A stretch of DNA of 64,000 bases. Origin: Tetrahymena thermophila SB210. Taxonomy: Eukaryota; Ciliophora; Oligohymenophorea; Hymenostomatida; Tetrahymenidae. The translations under genes were made by a program, and so were the position numbers. Location: NCBI RefSeq assembly GCF_000189635.1, contig NW_002476507.1, positions 434,001-498,000 of the forward strand, written 5' to 3'. This document shows, in pieces, positions 53,888-64,000 of the stretch. Within the stretch, counting starts at the first letter, position 1. Every line of letters begins with the position of its first letter. A model generated the notes under the pieces. It saw only the letters and a program-made list of their open reading frames with translations. It ran no database searches and was not told the DNA's origin.

Positions 53888-55280
53888 ATGAATATCATTC
53901 CAGACTTAGAAGTTACTCCTTTTTACACTAAAAAGCGTATTCTCATACATGGAGGAATTGCACTCGCTGTCTTAGCTATTATCAAATTTAAGAAATACCT
54001 AAAGAAATACATTCCAGTTGGCATTGCCTCAGAAAACTAACCATTTAATTCAGTTAATCAACATAAAAAACTCACCCATGAGTCATGCGGCACATGGAAA
54101 GATATCAGACATAACAGCTTTGATTCAAACGAATAGATTATCATTAGCAATCCTGATAAATTAAGGTATGCTTTAATTTTTTAAAAGCTTCTCTTTAACA
54201 ATTACGAAATCTTTTAGCGTTAAATTTTCAAAAAGTTTAAAAAGTTTGAACAAAAACCATTAAAATCTACCAAACAATAAAAGCAAAATAATATATCCTT
54301 TTAAATAAGTGAATATAGAAAAAATAAAATGATTATTATTCATATAAATTTGTAATATTTTAAAAATCTTATTAACATTTTCTTTAAAATATAGATAAAA
54401 GCTTTAAAAGATGAAAAAAGCCGGTCTAAAAGAATTATAAATTTGCTCTGACTTTGATCAAACTATTACTGCTTTTGGAACTAAAGAAAAACCTCAAATG
54501 GCAACTTTAGGTATGATAAGATAATCATAGCACGTTTCAACCCAATTTAGAGATAATCTAAAATAATTATTTACTAAATATCATCCTTATGAGTCCGATA
54601 GCTAGCTTGATAAAAAATAAAAGGCTGCTTATATGTAAGAATGGAATGATGGAGTCAGCGAAAATTTCTGTAAAGAGCAATTGACTAAAGATAAATTGCT
54701 TTCAATTCTTGAAGAATCTACCTTAGCATTCCGCTATAATTTCAAAGAGTTTTTAATAAGCCTTTCTAATGTTAATCTACCTTTCTATATAATCTCAGGT
54801 GGAATATCAGCTATTCTTCAAACTATGCTTAATTCTATATTAGATACATAAAAAGATTACTCTAACTTCTTTTTGTTTAGCAATTAAGCTCGTTTTGATG
54901 AATAAAACATATTAACTGAACTTAAAATGGTAATAAATACTATTTTAAAGGATGAATAAGTAAACTAAAAAGAATTTAAACTTCGTAAAAATACCCTCCT
55001 TTTCGGTGATTATCACCATGACATCTATATGTCTAATTAATTAGGAAGTGAAAATACTGTTTCAATTCTATTTTTGAGAGACAATTTGGTTAATGATATT
55101 CCAAACTTATAGAAAGACTGGGATATTATAGTAAGAGGAGACGGCTCTTACATTTTACATTAAGCTATAACTTAATACATAGCTGGAAGTGAGTGGTGTG
55201 ACCTAAAGTTATCAGAATAAGCTGAATAAGAATTTAATTCAAACCCTATTTATGATGAAATCAAAAAATTGTTTGATTGA
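53888..55280 (+). CDS. Pyrimidine 5'-nucleotidase (UMPH-1/NT5C3 type), membrane-anchored
   Basis: Exons 53888-54165 and 54395-55280 join in phase to give 387 aa. The second exon matches the UMPH-1 fold of the HAD superfamily: catalytic motif ICSDFDQTIT (nucleophile D112, acid/base D114), then PFYIISGGISAIL (motif II), a conserved Lys/Arg region and LLFGDYHHDIYMSN (metal-binding acidic motif). NT5C3 enzymes remove phosphate from CMP and UMP and can act on m7GMP. Unlike the mainly cytosolic animal enzyme, this one has an N-terminal hydrophobic helix (GGIALAVLAIIKFKKYLKKY) encoded in exon 1, so it is probably tethered to a membrane. About 95 residues precede the catalytic core. Confidence 0.88.
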
Positions 55281-56728
55281 AAAATATTGAAATTTAATTA
55301 TTAAACTTTTTTTCAATTCTTTCTTAATCAAATTCTAATAAAATTAACTATACTAATTAAATATAATAAATAACTATATAATCAAACTATTATATAAACA
55401 TAATTTAATATAATTACAATAATAATGTTTTCATATTTAAAATGTTTATTTTATATTTCTAAAAAAATTTTATAGTTTTGTTTTAATTTAATTCTTAACA
55501 TAAAAAAAACTTATTTTAAGTATTTCTAATCTATTCAATTTTGAAGATAATGAAAGCTTGAATCTAGAAAATAGATTGTTTAGAGTATTGTATGCAAGAA
55601 TATCTATTCTAATAAAAAAGAGTTGCAAACTCATTTATTAGGATAATGACTTGACATTAGATTCATTAATTTTTTGTGGAGGTTTCTGAAATTTTGTATT
55701 CAGCTATGCAATTTCATACCATATTCGAGATAACCTTAAGTTTTGAAAGAAAAATTAGAACTAATTTTGAGTTAATCAGAATGAAGAATTCGATTTAACT
55801 GATCAAGAAATGAAACTAAAAGTGGAAACAAACTCTTATATTGAGTTTTCTTTAAAAAAATAAAACATTAATCTATAATTAAGGACAAATTACTTAGAAG
55901 TATTCATTTTTATATTGGTAAAGATTTTAGTGTTGAAATAGAAAATACCTTAGAATAATATGTAAATAATTAATAAATTTAAAAATAATTCAAAAGAATT
56001 TTACATTTTTAAAATTTAATTAAGAGTGTTCATTCCTTCATTTTGAAAATCATGTTGATCATTTAATTTTAATTAATTTAGCTTACATATTTAAAAAATA
56101 TTCAATTTTAATTGCATCATAGTATGATCTTTAAGAACAAACATGAGCATTCATACAGTCATTGAAATAATTAAAATTCATAAAACTGAGTGATTGAAAA
56201 TTTGGAAATCAGAAAAATTACTTTTATTTATTTCGAAATAAATGTTATTAAATTTAAATATATTTGCTATTTAACATTATGAAAGAAACCTTCATTATAT
56301 ATTAAATGCTTAAACATAGTATTAGAATATTTCAGAGATTATTTATCTAAATAATTGTTGGTCCTTTTTGAGTTTTATGTTTTTTTAATAATTACTTCTT
56401 TGTTTCTTTAGATATTTGTTTAAGATTTCATTTTTTTTGATTAAATTTGTTAGTAAATTAGAAAAATCTTGATAAATTTGTTGATCACAAATTAAATTAA
56501 TTAGGTATTTTCAACTTACACTTTCACCAATCAAAGTATTTTTAACAATTAATAGCGATAATAAATGAGATAAATCTCGAACTTTATATAAGTAATAAGG
56601 TAGAAGTTTCTCGTAATTAATTTACTTATTTTTATCTTTAAATTATAAAATTCAACAAGCAAATTGATTAAAAAATATAAATAATAATACATAAATAAAT
56701 AATAAAAATTCTGAATAAAAAATTTTAA
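55281..56728. other. Intergenic region
   Basis: About 1.4 kb of AT-rich spacer. A TGA-free stretch of about 65 codons around 55545-55690 (plus strand, ending in a TGA) looks slightly protein-like but has no start codon and no known match. It is probably chance or a very old relic. Confidence 0.5.
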
Positions 56729-57292
56729 ATGTCTAAAATCTTAATCGTACTTTTGGCCTGCTTAGCTTGCACTTTAGCTGTCGATGGTAACAAAGGAGCT
56801 TGCTAAACTGGTAAATACACTGATGTTAATGTTGATTGGAATAGATACTTAGGAAGATGGTACAACGTCGCTGTTAGCAAATCTTTCAGATACTCAGATA
56901 TTACTGATAAGTGTACTCTTGCTAATTACTCATTGAATGATGATGGCACAATTAAGGTTGATAACTAAGCTATTAAGAGTAACGGAAATCTTAACAAGGC
57001 TTTAGGAACTGCTACAATCGTAGCTCCCGGTCACCTTAAGGTAAAGTTCTCTGTTTTCTAACCTGTTGGCGGAAATTACGAAATCGTTTATATTGACGAT
57101 GACTACTCTATCGTTACTGTTGTTGGCTGCAATGGACTTGGATTCCTTGGATACAGCGATGTCTGGGTTCTTGCTAGAGACTACAAGGTTTCTCAAGAAA
57201 AGATCAACTTTGCCTTATAAGCAGCTCAAAACTTAGGTTTTGATATTTCTGATGTCAACTTGGCTGGTATCTCTGCTTGTGATAGTTTCTGA
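56729..57292 (+). CDS. Secreted lipocalin
   Basis: Single exon of 187 aa. A signal peptide (MSKILIVLLACLACTLAVDG) is followed by the lipocalin GxW motif in NRYLGRWYNVAV. Next come the DKCTLANYSL strand, DGTIKVDN, and the late strand NYEIVYIDDDYSIVTVVGC, close to the bacterial Blc/apolipoprotein D type. These proteins form an eight-stranded barrel that carries small hydrophobic ligands. A C-terminal helix and a final Cys (SACDSF) suggest disulphides. Codon choice differs from its neighbours (many GCT, GTT, GGT, AAG; few TAG), as in highly expressed Tetrahymena genes. The ligand is unknown. Confidence 0.9.
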
Positions 57293-57809
57293 TATTAAAA
57301 TAATATATATAAAAATTAACAAAATTAAGTACAAAATATAAGATTATATGTTATTAATAAATATTTTTTAACAAATAAATAATCTAATTTAAAAATAAAT
57401 TAATATTTGAATCTTTTAAAATATTAATATTTAAGCAAAAAGCTATTCTTTGATTTGCAAGAATTTTAATTAAAAAGTATTTAGTTACATTATTATTTTG
57501 GTTGATTAATTATTATTTTTATATTTTGAGTAAAAAAATTACAATTTTACTTTTTTATAAAAATATCTTAATTAAACGCACTTAAAATAAGAAATGATTG
57601 GAAATTTATAAATTTATCTAATTTTTAAAGAAGTTCAAAAATAGATTTAGATGGTTAAATTAGATAGATAGATAGATATATTTAGCTTTATCAATAATTT
57701 TAAATAAAATTCAAATTTGTTTTTCATATTTATTTAAGTTTAAGTGAAATTTAAGCAAAATTTTTTAAAACTACAAATTATATTGAATAGTCGAAAGATA
57801 AGCTTATGT
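57293..57809. other. Convergent intergenic region
   Basis: AT-rich spacer between the lipocalin and the first MFS gene; it contains the short TAGA tract listed separately and nothing else recognised. Confidence 0.6.
57661..57678. repeat. Short (TAGA)n tract
   Basis: About four and a half tandem copies of TAGA in the convergent spacer, a simple repeat. Confidence 0.85.
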
Positions 57810-59146
57810 TCATAATTTAACAAGCTTTCCTTACCTGTAAAAAGGAATTGATAATATAAATACTAAAGAATTAATAAATAACATAATTATTATAACATAA
57901 TGGTATGAATTATATTTTTTTATTATAACTGAAATAATACTAAATACTACTAATCCTGATAAATCTTTTAAAAAGCTTACAATCGCAAATGCCTTTCCAA
58001 AAGAGTAAGAAGGTACTATTTTAATTAAAATTGGTCCAACGATAGCAACACGCATACTTAGACCTAGGCCAAAAATTAAAGTTCCACTTACTGGAGCAAT
58101 ATAAGCAAGAAATACTATTCCTACTAGTTGTATTAAACTACAAATAATTATCCATTCATAATGTATCTTATATTTATCAATTAAGTATGCAAAAAAAGGT
58201 ACAGTCAAACACATAAGAGGGACCATTGAAAACATTTGTGTAACGTGTAAAGGATTCATTTACCATATAGAAGTAAGAAAAGCTGGAGCAGTAATCTCCA
58301 TGACTGTAGATAAGTTTATACTTAGGAACAATATAACACAACAAACCCAATAATGACGGCTAAAATTTTTTATTTACTCCCATTAGCTTATCTTTTCTTC
58401 GGTAATAATTTCTTGAACACTGTTTGTAGGATCTTCACTATTAATAGATTAACAGATAATAAATAAATATAAATCTATCTTTTATGTTTCTAATTAAAAA
58501 TTTACCTATCTGGTCCGCTATCATCCTAAATCTTTATTTCATATTCAATAGTTTATTCATAGTGATAACAAACAAGAGAACAAATAAAGCCAATAGATGC
58601 TATGAGAAAAGTTGTAAAGGTAGATATATCTAATCCGTAATTCGAAGTAAGAAAAGGATCTACAATAAGATTTACACCAAAAATAACTACACCACTGCTC
58701 ACTAGAATCCCTATAGACAATCCTTTATACTTTTCTGAACTACAATTACTTACAAAAACTTTAGCTGAAATAAATAGTGCAGAGGCTTGAGTATATAAAA
58801 GGATTCTTCCTACAAATAGTAGCCATAATTATTAAGAATAAACAGCAATATAAATAGAAAATTGTGCTCCGCAAATAAGAAAAGCTTAAACTATAAGGAC
58901 AATAGCAGGTTTATATAGATCTGCTAGGATCCCTGTAATAATTGTATATGAAATTAAAATTCCATGTGATATGGATTAAGAAATATTATAGTAGAATTCA
59001 AATTGAGCAGGTTATTATTTGCCAAAAAAGTCCTTCAAATAGTCATGGAGAGAAGGAACTTCTTGCATGCAATAACAGCTTGTTGCTAATAGAACTGTAC
59101 TAAAGAATAGAGCATCCCATCTTTGATCTGTTAAATGAACTGCCAT
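57810..59146 (-). CDS. Major facilitator superfamily transporter (paralogue A)
   Basis: Exons 59146-58506 and 58437-57810 join in phase to give 422 aa with about 12 hydrophobic segments in two halves. A charged loop (about 200-240) between the halves contains the intron. It starts RWDALFFSTVLLATSCYCMQ and continues EVPSLHDYLKDFFG. The loop after segment 2 reads GILADLYKP, and a VGRILLY segment fits MFS motif positions. It is closest in feel to MFSD1-like or other small-solute transporters, but substrate is not predictable. It is a tandem duplicate of the next gene: same strand, same N-terminal motif (YCMQE-PSLH) and the intron at the matching place. The spacer between them is 460 bp. Confidence 0.85.
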
Positions 59147-59606
59147 TATTTAATTAATTGTTAATATTCTGTAAATAATAACCTACTCTTAATTATTCCA
59201 AATTAAATTTTTAATAACTCCAAATCAATTTAGTATTGATCAAACAAACAGATGATACATATTATTCCTACATATTATATGGTAAGCATGAATTTTTTTT
59301 AATCACAAATCTATTTTAAAGTTTACTGATACAAATACATAAAAAGAATTTGAAAAATATCTTGTATTAAATTCTTAAGTAAGAAAAAGCTAAGTTTTTA
59401 AAATGCTTAAAATTAAATCTAAGAAAAAAATATAAATGATGCTGCACGTTTTGGTTAATTAGGATTTGAATTATTTGATTTAAATGTAAATTATTTAAAT
59501 AATAATTGAGCTATTTATATCAAGCAAGAATACTATTTTTGCTTATTACGTAATTTAAATATGTAAACTCATAATTCGTAACATTTGTATTAATTTATCT
59601 AGAAAA
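59147..59606. other. Spacer between tandem MFS genes
   Basis: 460 bp of AT-rich DNA carrying the promoter of paralogue A and the 3' end of paralogue B. Nothing specific is seen. Confidence 0.6.
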
Positions 59607-60954
59607 TCATTCCTTTTTTTTTTTCGAAACTATAAGCAATCCAATAGATAGCAAAAATACTAAGAGCGATATCATAATTAACGCTAATATTATATTATGA
59701 TAAGAATGAGTTATTTTTACACTCTGAGATATGTAAAAAAACATTATCATGGCGAAAAAATCTTTTAACGATCTTATTAATCCAACTGCTTTCCCTAGGT
59801 TATTTTTAGGAACTATCTTAGTTAAATAAGGACTTTAAACTGAGATTCTTAAACAAAATGCGATACCAAAAACAATAAATCCAATCAGTGGGGATATAAA
59901 TCCAAGTAAAAAAATTCCAATTAATTAATTTAGCATAGCTAATATTATCCACTCATAATCTTTATTTATTTTGTCCAGTATATAACCGAGCAAAGGCATA
60001 AAAACTCCTAGTAATTATGAAATTGAATTTATTTATGTAGAGAGAGTAGCGTTGTAATTCCATTATGAAGATATCAAAGCTGGCCCACAAACTTCTACAA
60101 CAGTACACACAACTATGCTTAAAAAATTAATTGGAGCAAATATCCAATATAAAATATCAAGATTCTTCATTTGTTGTAGATAACTTTCGTGCTAAATAAT
60201 TTATTCATGTTCTTATAGATTAATCTGATGATCATCTCGTTTGTTTTCAATATTTCTAATTAACAAAAAATAAATAAAATCATTAACTTCAAATAATTTA
60301 ATTTAACAACTAGTTCATATCTATATAGCTAAGTTCTTTTAATTTTGAAATCGACTCTGCTTCTTCTATCCTAAAGCAAATTAGCGAAAAAATAAAAGTT
60401 GCTGAAGCTAAGGTAAATGTAATAAATGTACAGGTTTAGAGTCCAAATGAATCTACAAAAAATGGCTCTATTTATAAACTGAGTCCATACCCAATCACAG
60501 ATAAAAAAGCTATACCTAAAGAAGTTCCTTTATAAGACTAAGTAGTTAAATTGTTAATTAACACTTTTGAAGTAATAAACATAGGTGAGCAAACCAAATA
60601 GAGTAAAGTTCTTCCTGCAAGCAAAATCCAAAATTTATTCAAATAAATAGACAAAAATACTAAAAATTAGCTGAATGAAAGTAAAAATGTTTGAACAACA
60701 AAAATAATTCCTGGTTTAAATTTATCTATAAGATATCCTACATAAGATGCCAAGAAAATAAGCAGTCCAAAAGATACAGATTATGAAATATTTATGTATT
60801 CATCATACTAATATCCTTAAATTTTTTACTCAATAAAGTTTTCTTTTAAGTAGCTATGTAAAGAAGGGATTTCTTGCATGCAGTAGCTGCAGATTAGCAT
60901 AATTAATGTAGAATAAATTACAATATCCCATCTCTATACTTCTTAATTGTGCAT
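59607..60954 (-). CDS. Major facilitator superfamily transporter (paralogue B)
   Basis: Exons 60954-60311 and 60255-59607 join in phase to give 430 aa with about 12 hydrophobic segments. It begins with a QRWDIVIYSTLIM stretch and CMQEIPSLHSYLKENF. Then come YVGYLIDKFKPG, LAGRTLLY, and in the second half GYILDKINKDYEWIIL, all matching paralogue A in place. The single intron falls in the same central loop. The two genes differ through most of the loop and outer segments, so the duplication is not recent. Substrate is unknown. It ends in a basic tail (VSKKKKE). Confidence 0.85.
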
Positions 60955-61660
60955 TTATATTAGTTGAAAGGATATTTAATTAAAAATAGGATTCTTAAAT
61001 TTAGTGTAGTTATTTAAATCAGAAAATCCTCAAATATTAAGGAAATATTCTCTCTTATATATATTTTTACAAAAATTACATTTATTATAAAAATTTTAAT
61101 AGAAATAAAAAAGTCTAATATTTTTTGAAAAAAAAGCGAGAGTGTATAACAAGTTTGATCATGAATCAAATAAAATAATTTAAATTTTTAATAAATAATT
61201 CTAAGTCTTAAAATTTTTTTTAAATATTCTGACTACCTAGTATACTATGGTAGAAAAGTTAAAACCAAATACTGATTATCATTCATTTTATAATTAATAA
61301 AATTGTAAGATATAATGTCTAATGGAGCATTAAGCTGAATATACCACAATATATATATTTCTAATAAACAAATAGAACAGGAAAATAACTAGAATATGAT
61401 AAGAAGAATATTATGGCATGGCTAGAATAATTTACTAAATTTTTATACACTTAACTTGAAATTTTATAGGAAAGATATTAATTTATATTTTGTGCAATAT
61501 AACTAAAAGTGATTATATATTACATATGATTGTGAGCAGTAAACTAACTTAGAATATAAATTCAGGCTTAAGATATGTTTTATAATAAAATTAATTACTT
61601 AAGTAATATAATGGAAAATTGTTTATTTTATGGTAATACAATTTGATAATTTATTTTTAA
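60955..61660. other. Intergenic region
   Basis: About 700 bp of AT-rich spacer between two minus-strand genes; no supported feature. Confidence 0.6.
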
Positions 61661-64000
61661 TCATTGTTTTTATTAGTTTGAATGTATGTTATTTAAGTTA
61701 TAGTTATTTTCCTCATAAGAAATTGGATCCATGTCTGTTTAAGTAGCCATTTCCATGGATGAAATAATGTTATTTAAGTTAGTAAATGAGAATAATATCT
61801 TTTTTTTATTTGTTTGGTTTTCTCTTTTTTATGGGGAATAAAATAGATTTTAAACAATATCACTTTTTCTAAAACCTTATTGAGAAACAAGAACTCGATT
61901 TTAGTTGTTCTTGTTTGATGTTGACTTCGTTAATTGGTTATTATTTTTTATGATATCTTTTAAAATTTAAGAACCATCACTTATAATTTTACAAGCATTT
62001 ATATTTTTTTATGTATTGGGAGTAAAAATAGGTTTCAAAGAAGGATTATTTTAATTTTCTTCAATAATTATGTTAGAACTAAATGAATCTTTTTAATGAC
62101 TTGAAAGATTAATCACTTTATCTGTGTGCCTTCTAATATTGCTAGATTTTATTGGACTTGACTAAAGTAGATATATTTAATTGCTTTTACTTCTATCTGT
62201 CTATATCCTATCAGAGTCATAGCCATAGTTAGAATGAATGTTACTTTAAGAAGAATTATTGGTATATTTTGATTAGCATTTTTAGATGTTTAAAATGTTT
62301 TATTCATACTAGCTTTAATGTATTTAGTTAAAATTACCTAAATCTTATAAAGATTTGATTGAGTTACTGCTTTTGTAGTTTGCTTTATTACTAGAAGTAT
62401 GCATATCTTATGTACTCTCCTAGTTATTATGTAGGTTTGTCTAAGATTTATACATATTTTGTTTTGGAAGTTGGGAAAATGTATTCACTGAAATAGCTTT
62501 ATACTTAATTAGGCTAGATTAATTTCCAGTTAACTCGATAGGTTTATTTGTCGAATTTGAATTTTAAGATTGCTTATCAATTACTTTTATCATTTTTTTC
62601 ATTTTTATCATTCTTGAAGATCTTATACCATTTATAGTAGGTTCTACCTTATTTACTAAGTCAGCAGGACCAAGATCAACCATAGTTTTTACACCTCTTT
62701 TATTGTTAATTGAAACTGGAGAGGATTCTTCAATGTTAGTAGGAATAAATGTTATTGTTCTATTTGATTTTGTTGGTTCAGTTGGAAGCTTCTCTGAGGG
62801 ATGATATTTGAGTATAAAACCAACAGAATTTTCAGTTGGATTTCTGTATTTTAATACCTGCCTTATATTTCCATTTACATTCACATAATCTTCTTTAATT
62901 GGTTGATTATACATCTTCTCTGTAGGATGATACTTATGATTTCCTGGGTTTTTATTTTAGTGTTTGAATATATTTTCCAAGACCATTTCTTTTTTGTATT
63001 GCTATTTAGAGGATCCTTGATTTTACACATTAATTTCATCTTAGAAACAAGAACGTAGAAGTGGATCACCAGTACTTAAGAAATACTGTTTGAGGGCTTC
63101 ATGTTAATTGCCATTTTTACTTGATAGAGGTCTGTTTGGTGAAGATATATTTTAACCAAAAGCATTTATATTGAGCTAATTTGAAACATCACCTTGCTAT
63201 GTATTTGATTATTGAGTTTTAACAGATTAACCACTGTCTAGAAAGTTGTTTATGATGCCAGATTTTCTTTGATAAGAAGTAGAAGATGATTCTGTTTACA
63301 AATTTGTACTTTCATATGTTTCCTTTTAATGAGATTAAGAAGTTATAACTTTTTTTTATGGGGATTAAGAAGATATAGGGATTTAGTCGCTACACCTTTT
63401 AGAAGAAGAGTTAGTAGAAAGAGCATTAAGAAAATTTTATTTTTTTATTTAAGAAGAAGGGACAACTAATTTCTAATTAAAGAATTAAGCTTCTTCAATT
63501 TTTCCGTTCTAAAGTTTTGTTTGGAGAGATAGTACTGGCTACTTAGAAGATATCAATTAAATATTATTAATGATAATTGTTTTTTAATGTAGTATTTTTT
63601 CTTCGTATAATTTTCTCTTTTTTGGCACATTTATAGTTAGATATTGGTGAGCTCCAACATCATTCAGGATCTTCTACTTAAATTCTTTAAGCTTAATTCT
63701 GATTAGTTCTCCTTCCAAAGAGGTGCATATAACATTATAGCTTCTTTTACTGCCTTCAAACAAATCCTCCTCCCCAATAAGTTGGTAAGGAAGTAACTAG
63801 GCAATTTTTATATCTGTCCCTTCAATATAATTAAAGTTAGTATTTATAGCCTTTTTTTTTCCTTATGGTTATATTTTATAGCTATTAAAAAATTACTCAT
63901 CATTTAAGTTATTCATCTCCTCTTCTTCAATTGCAGTCTTTTCATTTTTATTAGAAATAAATAAGAAATAAAATAAAATAATATAATATTGAATTTTACC
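61661..64000 (-). CDS. Cyclic-nucleotide-binding-domain protein, 5' part beyond window
   Basis: An open frame of 759 codons runs from an exon start at 63937 to TGA at 61661-61663. Upstream, 63999-63938 has GT..AG ends and looks like a 62-bp intron, so the gene continues past the right edge. The first residues contain the end of a cNMP-binding beta-barrel: LLPYQLIGEEDLFEGSKRSY, with the phosphate-binding cassette G-E and R, then NVICTSLEGELIRIKLKEF. The remaining 650 residues are Ser/Asn/Gln-rich, with two similar segments KYHPTEK and KYHPSEK about 45 residues apart. Ciliates have many ion channels and kinases with this domain; which type this is depends on the missing half. Confidence 0.72.

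Noticed and set aside
55545-55690. Open stretch of about 65 codons in a spacer.
   Set aside because: No start codon, ends in TGA, and lengths like this occur by chance when only one stop codon is used.
63500-63620. Suspected frameshift or 34-bp intron in the cNMP-binding gene.
   Set aside because: Recounting the homopolymers shows one unbroken frame from 63937 to 61661.

Overview
The window looks like part of an AT-rich ciliate somatic (macronuclear-type) genome, most likely Tetrahymena or a close oligohymenophorean relative. The main evidence is that every long gene reads through only if TAA and TAG are glutamine and TGA is the sole stop. Introns are AT-rich with GT..AG ends and range from about 30 to about 1,170 bp. 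Intergenic DNA is very AT-rich, and many products have Q/N-rich low-complexity tails. The genus is an inference. Under the standard code almost every gene here looks broken.

I resolve 18 protein genes, two of them cut by the window edges. Left part (1-20 kb): a secreted protein running off the left edge (-), a Piwi-clade Argonaute (+), a 1,563-residue Q-rich protein with a TFIIS central domain (+), a 17-beta-HSD/3-ketoacyl-CoA reductase-type SDR (-), a stomatin-like SPFH protein with a cysteine cluster (+), an ionotropic glutamate receptor-like channel (+) and an EF-hand-like protein (-). Middle (20-35 kb): a very long multi-exon PAS/transmembrane protein (+) and a membrane-anchored protein with a charged Q/E tail (-).

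Right part (32-64 kb): a CDK-like kinase fused to a Q/N-rich tail of about 900 residues (-), a MORN-repeat protein (+), a MAK/ICK/LF4-type ciliary kinase (+), a Ser/Cys/Gln-rich protein split by a 1.2 kb intron (+), a membrane-anchored pyrimidine 5'-nucleotidase (+), a lipocalin (+), two tandem MFS transporters (-) and a cyclic-nucleotide-binding protein whose 5' end lies beyond the right edge (-).

There is no operon logic: neighbours are independent eukaryotic genes. Loose themes are signalling (two CMGC kinases, PAS, cNMP, EF-hand, iGluR), ciliary or cortical functions (LF4-type kinase, MORN) and small-RNA or transcription functions (Argonaute, TFIIS-domain protein). I see no rRNA, tRNA, CRISPR array or intact transposon. 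Most exon junctions were checked for reading-frame phase by hand. Junctions in the PAS gene and the 3' half of the MORN gene are approximate.
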